Below the pieces are notes generated by a model, which was given only the letters and a program-made list of their open reading frames with translations, had not been told where the DNA came from and did no database searches. The position numbers and the translations under genes were made by a program. DNA of 64,000 nucleotides. Origin: Siphonodentalium dalli (Eukaryota > Mollusca > Scaphopoda > Gadilida > Siphonodentaliidae). Position 1 is the stretch's first letter. The number at the start of each line of letters is the position of its first letter. Positions 58,753-64,000 of this stretch are shown here, one piece after another. The DNA lies in contig CP136064.1 of NCBI GenBank assembly GCA_032622095.1, forward strand, positions 144,789,954-144,853,953, in the 5' to 3' direction.

Positions 58753-59938
58753 ATTATTATTATTATTATTATAGATACATTTAGAACGCATTATACAATA
58801 TATTAGTTTCAATGCGCTTACAATACAAACATGGCACACATCCTAAAATAATAATGCACGAATGGATAAAATTATATATAAACAACCTAACTAGATAATA
58901 CCAACTTAACCTAATAATCAACCGCAGTAAGGCAATAATAACAGCTGGACCATTTAAAATACACGAAGATATACGATTGAATCACAGCTAAAATTATATG
59001 GTGAAAGTAAAAGTTAATATATGGGTTAAACGGTCTACACTCGCCTGCACATAACAGACTGGTAAACATGCAGCTATCGAAGAACACCTTTTTTTGGAAG
59101 ATTGAAGCATATCTCAAACAAGTGAGTCTTAAGTTTTGACTTGAATTTGGGGAAAGTAGCACAATTCCGGATGTCCATTGGAAGTCTATTCCAGTTGTTG
59201 ATGGAAGTCTCTTGGAAGCACCCAATTCCGTAGTTGATGTTAGGCTTCCTGGTCGCTCTGCGGATATCTTTCCCACTGGTACATGATCGAGTCACACCCC
59301 CGCTTTTCAGAACAAACATGTCAGAAATGTACACAGGAACCGTATGATTTAGCGATTTGAATACTGTGACCGCACATTTGTATTCCATTCTATACTGAAA
59401 AGTCATTATATGTTCACTAATCAACGTCTTGGTGATATGGTCGTATTTACTTTTATTGTCGATAAGTCTTGCACAGTTGTTAATTAAGACATCGATCCGG
59501 TGCATATTCTCCTTGGTGATATTTGTCAGCAGAGAATTCAGACTATCAACACGTGACATGACAAGCGATAAGACTGCGCGTTTCATAGCTTTTTTGCTCA
59601 GGTGACATTGAACTCTGCGCAGGCATCTAAGGTGGTAGTAACATGTTCGCAGTATGTCAGATACCATTTTGTCAAGACACATGGTAGAATCAAAGTGCGC
59701 ACCAAGGTTCCGAAGATCACTACACGATAGAATAACGCTGTCGCCCAGCTGAATTTCAAACTCTGGCTCTGTGTTTTTACCCACAGAGAGCGATAGTTCT
59801 TTGATGGAATATTTGGAGCCAATTACCATGAACTCGGACTTGTCGTCATTAAGTTTAAATTTGTCATTCTGCATCCAAGATTTTACTTTACAGAAACACT
59901 CTTCCAGACAATGTATTGCGTTGTTATAGCCATTCGGA
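58753..59938 (-). mobile_element. 5'-truncated non-LTR retrotransposon (CR1/L2-like), copy 2, open frame
   Basis: Flanked by TCCGTCCGTCC (58,742-58,752 and 59,939-59,949). The minus-strand frame is open from the truncation point at 59,938 (NGYNNAIHCLEECFCKVKSW, then WMQNDKFKLNDDKSEF) through the ATG at 59,874 to a stop at 59,074. It gives about 288 residues of the reverse-transcriptase C-terminal region, including LRNLGAHFDSTMCLDKM and WNRLPMDIRNC. The fingers and palm, with the catalytic YADD box and any endonuclease, lie upstream and are lost, so it cannot act by itself. The stop is followed by about 320 bp of 3' region ending in (ATA)n. Confidence 0.88.
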
Positions 59939-59949
59939 TCCGTCCGTCC

Positions 59950-61945
59950 GTGTTTACTGATGACTACTTATGTGGCTAAGATTGTGTAAAATGGATATTT
60001 ATGTGCATAACTTCCGTTGTGTGGCCAGCCATGTAACAGCTTTCAGATGGACGTTCAAAAATGATCTATTTGGCCTAAACAGCTTATTTAATTTTGTAGT
60101 CACTCAAAATTTGGAAACAAAAAGTCCATAGATTTAGACATCCATGACCTGTCAATAGGAAATGTCGGACACTGACGGACATTTATGTGGCTAGTCACCC
60201 AATCACGGACCTGTCAGTTTCTCCTATTCCACTGTCCCAGTTGCTGTGTGCAAATTTTTGAGTTTTAATCAGCTTCTTCTGCTATAATTCCAACATGTTA
60301 TGAATCCATAATCTGGAGTTTTATCACTATCTACTACTTGATAGCCACATAAAATTTGATGGCTACCTGAGAAGCCACATAAAAACTAAAGCCACATTAC
60401 CATTTCTAGCCACATAGGTCGGAGCCACATACACATGTATCTACCCATTTGTTCGTCCGTCGTCCGTCCGTGGACACAAATTTGTCCGGAGTTTTTCTCA
60501 GAGGTTTTTTTTTTGGCCTTATCCACCCTTTTTATGTTTACCCATACCATAGTATGGTAAACATAATGTCGATGTCCGGATTGACCACTCGTCGTGCATC
60601 CGTCTGTCTGTCCGTAGACACTTTACGCATGGTGCGATAACTCAAATATTTTCTATCCGATCGGAACTAAATTTTGTATATGAGTTTCTCAGACCAAAAT
60701 ACAGATCGAGTTTTTTTTACGGAGTTATGGCCGTTTTTCGACTTCGAATTCACGCATGCTGTCATAACTCAAACAATTTTTATCTGATCGGAACCAAATT
60801 TGGTATGCGAGTTTCAGAGCCCAAAATACAGATCGAGTTCAAATATGGGTTTGATCCGATTTGTTTTAAAGAAGTTATGACCCTTTTTTTTTCGAAAATA
60901 AATTTTTTTTTTTTTTAAAAGGGAACTGTTAATAAAACTTTTTGTTCAGTAAAATAAACTATACCAGTTTCATAATGTAGAATTAAGGTTACTAAAAACG
61001 AATCATATTCGAAAACACCAACTTATAGCGTAAAAATCGAGATTTTAATGCCTTTTTGACGTCGAAAATAATAAGGAAAAACTAAAAAGCCACTCGCCAG
61101 TTTTATGTGCACAAAGAAGCGTGACGTCAACGTGGGAACGCAACTTTTTTTCGGATGAGGGAATAAGACGTAAACATGTCCACGTGTTTTCTCATTTGTT
61201 TTGTTAATGGCGACTTACGATACAAATCTACTATTTTCAACAATTTGGACATTTAGAAAGTATTGATGACTGAAGTGTGTAATCATATAATATCACGGAG
61301 TTGTGCTTGGACTATACGTTGGACGCTGTTTTGAGAATTTTCGATGAATATTGTGAATTGGATTTTCGATTCTGGACAGTGGAGGTTGACGTTTCGCAAT
61401 TGAAACAAATTGACACTTTTATTGACAGATTTATCCAATTTGATGATTATTTATTATAATTAATAAATATTTTTTTTAACCATTTCGCTTGTATATATTC
61501 TCCAAAATCAGTTGGACAAGTGTAGGTGAACAACCGATATACATTGTACATACAATAATAGCCTGATCGAGTTAAAATAGATTCATTGATCGGTCTTCCT
61601 GGCACATTGCTCACTGTTGTATTGTAAGAGGGGAGACCTCTAAATTTCTTGAACATTGTTTAAGAATTTGTAGATGTTTATATTGAATATTCTCAGTAAA
61701 TAATTATTCTGTTTGTTTCAAAAGAAATCAGAATAATTGTTATTGTTTGCAAGTACTAGTATTGGTTGAAAGATAATTATAGAACAGTTTAGATTGACTC
61801 CCCTCTTACCAGATGCATGCTGACTGTGGAAGACCGATCGGTCTATTTAAGCACTTCCGGGCTATTATAGATCACTCGGTGATTCACCCAGGTTCATTGG
61901 ATGGCTCAAACGATGTTTCCTAAGAAATTTATATATACCCTTAGG
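59950..61945. repeat. Counterpart of 43,181-45,178
   Basis: Same (CCGT)n modules and unassigned sequence as in copy 1, with single-base differences (for example TTTGTCCGGAG here against TTTGTCCCGGAG). Confidence 0.65.
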
Positions 61946-62652
61946 GTCGGCGCACACGATCCCGATTGTGTCCGGTAAATCCGGCTGCGGGAGAAATCGG
62001 GCCCGATAAAATCGGGGGGTTCAGCGCACACGAGTCCGATTTTCACTCCGGTCATATGCATGCTATGCCTATAGATGGTCACTGTAGTAAATAGCCAACT
62101 GGTGTGGTCAGCCGATCTAGACATTTACTATAGCTAGTCGTGGTGATTTATATTAATATGTATTTCTAAAGACTAATATTTATTAATAATAAACTGAATG
62201 AATATATAATATTAATAATAATATATTGAATTTGAGGTCACGGGAAATACTGTGAATACTGCCAATAGCCGTAAATTGGCGTAAACTACCTTTCCACAGT
62301 TACCGCCCTCTTGTTGCGATTACTATATACGGGCACCTATTTTCGCCCATAGGTCTACCAGCAGTTGTTACTTGTCAATTTATCAGAATTCTAGACATAA
62401 TTTTCGAATAGCGGTCACTGCTAACTATTCCGACATTTTGAATGATGTTTTGGTCATGTGACAAGCAAAACACGCGCGTTGCCATCGTCACGAGCCGGTT
62501 TTTCCGGATGAAATCAAACTCAGTTTGATCGGTCCGGTTAAATCGGATCCGACAAAAACCGGCCCAAAGCGTCGGCGCACACGATCCCGGTTGTCCCCGT
62601 TTTACCCAGCTGCGGGGTAAACCGGTGACAACCGGGATCGTGTGCGCCGACA
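61946..62652. mobile_element. 0.7-kb GC-rich inverted-repeat element, second copy
   Basis: Counterpart of 45,179-45,887, with CTTAGG outside both ends. Confidence 0.75.
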
Positions 62653-62669
62653 CTTAGGTGTCATCTCCA

Positions 62670-62945
62670 AACTCCAATCGGTACCGATTGCCATTTACCG
62701 ATTGTATTCAAGCCTTTTGAATCGGAAAATAATCGGTAAAGTCTGACAGCGTTTCAATCAATCGGTACCGATTTTACCGATCAATATCCATGAGTGAACG
62801 CATTACGTCGCAGTCGGTAAGTCAATCGGTGAAATCAGTACCGATTGATTGAAACTTGTAACGTTCGATTTGTTGTTGTACATGTATGAAAAAGTTAACG
62901 CCGTAGTTGCAAAAACACTCGGTGAAATCGGTACCGATTGAGACG
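62670..62945. repeat. Cluster of AATCGGTACCGATT palindromes
   Basis: CAATCGGTACCGATT near 62,675 and 62,759, with variants TCAGTACCGATTGATT (62,837) and AATCGGTACCGATTGA (62,927) and several half-sites TTACCGATT/AATCGGTAA. Copy 1 is cut by the gap inside this cluster. Confidence 0.75.
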
Positions 62946-64000
62946 TTTTTTGTTCGATTTTTTTTATAGGCCAACATAGGGCCAACATAGGGCCCAGATG
63001 GTCGTGGATTTTCCATCGAAAAAAAATCAGATAGTGGTTTATTTGCATTCTTTTAGGTATTATGTATTATTAGATTAATTGGCAGTAACAATTATTCTCA
63101 TTTCGTTTCCGAATCCGTACTTTACATATGCACATAAATTGATAACTTGTATGATTTTCACTCCACTTTCATCTCATCAAGTTACACTTTAATCATCATT
63201 GATTGTCATATCAATTACCATTTTAGCATAATCTGCATACTCATTCAATTATTACTAAATTGTTTAAGATATTAACGTATTTTATCTGCAATGTATCAGA
63301 ATGTATTGTGATATTTCTTCACTGTTTATCTATTCGTTGCGTGGTTGGCTGAATCCTGTAAATCTCCGCCCATCGCATGTCACTCATGTTTACCCGGCAG
63401 ATTCAAACGTTATCCTGGTGTGTGTCGCGTTTCTATAATATTCATGTATCGACAGATCTAGAGTTCGGTCCTACTAAACAACGAACACAAACTAACACAA
63501 ACGAACATAAACGAACACAGGTCTAAAAATCGGAATAGAAGGGTGAAATTTGGTTTGTGTGTGCGTGTGGGTCCATTATATGTGTATGTGGTGTTATTTC
63601 CAACTTTGACAGGGGGGGGGGGGGGGGGGGTCGAAAAAAAATTTCAGGCACGTATGGCATTTTTTCCCTTTCGATCATTTTTTGTACCCACCCACCCCCA
63701 CCGCCAAATTTTTTCCGTTTTCGGCAGTTTTTTCCGACCATTTTTTGACACCCACCCCCCCCTTTTAACACTAAAACAGAGATTTGCGGGGGGAAATTCA
63801 CTGTAAACAGCTGTATATGAATTTCTGTGCATACTATTTATCATGGATGTTAACATGGACATGTAAATAGGAATGAGTAATTTTGAGGTCATTCGGCCAA
63901 AAAAACATGGCTGCCAGCGGCCATCTTGGATTTCAAAATTTGCAACAAAATACAACACGATAACTGCCTGCAGTCAGTTTACCAGTTAGAATTACATTAT
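62946..64000. other. Unassigned right end of the window
   Basis: No gene recognised. A G run of about 20 at 63,611-63,631 is followed by C-rich blocks (63,690-63,770) that generate overlapping open frames on both strands. ATGGCTGCCAGCGGCCATCT at 63,908 resembles the GCCAGCGGCCAT phrase near 4,375. Confidence 0.5.

Larger units (their letters stand above)
46093..62757 (+). repeat. 17-kb segmental duplication, copy 2
   Basis: Starts at the equivalent of 28,829 and stays collinear to the equivalent of 45,992, then continues past it. It lacks the family C MITE and 29 bp of the long hairpin, and carries 47 Cs at 46,401-46,447. Its coordinates are offset by about 17,264 bases at the start and 16,765 at the end. 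Confidence 0.95.

Noticed and set aside
63523-63958. Overlapping 87-104-codon frames at the right end
   Set aside because: They are produced by G and C runs on both strands, with poly-Gly and poly-Pro translations, and have no coding signature.

Overview
This looks like intergenic, repeat-saturated DNA from a marine invertebrate animal. A lophotrochozoan such as a bivalve mollusc is my best guess, but it is only a guess. The sequence is AT-rich. No long open frame exists apart from mobile-element remnants. There are no rRNA or convincing tRNA genes and no prokaryote-style gene arrangement. The (CCGT)n-headed repeat modules, AT-rich MITEs and decayed non-LTR reverse transcriptase are what I would expect in such genomes. 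I found no intact host protein-coding gene.

Layout of the left half. Positions 864-3769 hold two identical 161-bp direct repeats around a decayed C2H2 zinc-finger fragment and a nested TTAA-type MITE. Positions 4-9 kb hold diverged repeat modules, two ACTAGC-headed elements and a three-copy 175-bp array built from a mariner-like MITE. Positions 9.9-14 kb hold a 309-bp MITE with a perfect 9-bp target duplication, a 1-kb long-inverted-repeat element and a 1.7-kb element whose ends are built from a short tandem repeat. Positions 14.4-22.8 kb hold direct-repeat modules, a G/C-tract-rich inverted element and an inverted dispersed repeat carrying a 630-bp insertion. Positions 22,842-29,460 hold two nearly identical copies of a 2.8-kb element.

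Layout of the right half. Positions 28,829-45,992 and 46,093-62,757 are near-identical copies in the same orientation, separated by exactly 100 Ns. Either a recent tandem duplication or, more probably, two haplotypes scaffolded end to end explains this. The copies differ by a 494-bp TTAA MITE present only in the first, a 29-bp deletion in a hairpin arm present only in the second, a poly-C tract of 10 versus 47 bases, homopolymer indels and scattered substitutions.

Each copy carries, in order: a 1.4-kb Mutator-like element with 9-bp target duplications, 30-bp-repeat termini and a fragment resembling Crypton/KIAA1958-type (DUF3504) proteins; a 2.8-kb terminal-inverted-repeat transposon with pieces of a cysteine-rich mobile-element protein I cannot assign to a superfamily; two TTAA MITEs; a 5'-truncated non-LTR retrotransposon with target duplications; and a 0.7-kb GC-rich inverted-repeat element. 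Nothing here forms an operon or pathway. The biology is layered transposition. The most promising candidates for something undescribed are the 2.8-kb inverted-repeat transposon, the gene-fragment-carrying Mutator-like element and the modular head/tail element family.
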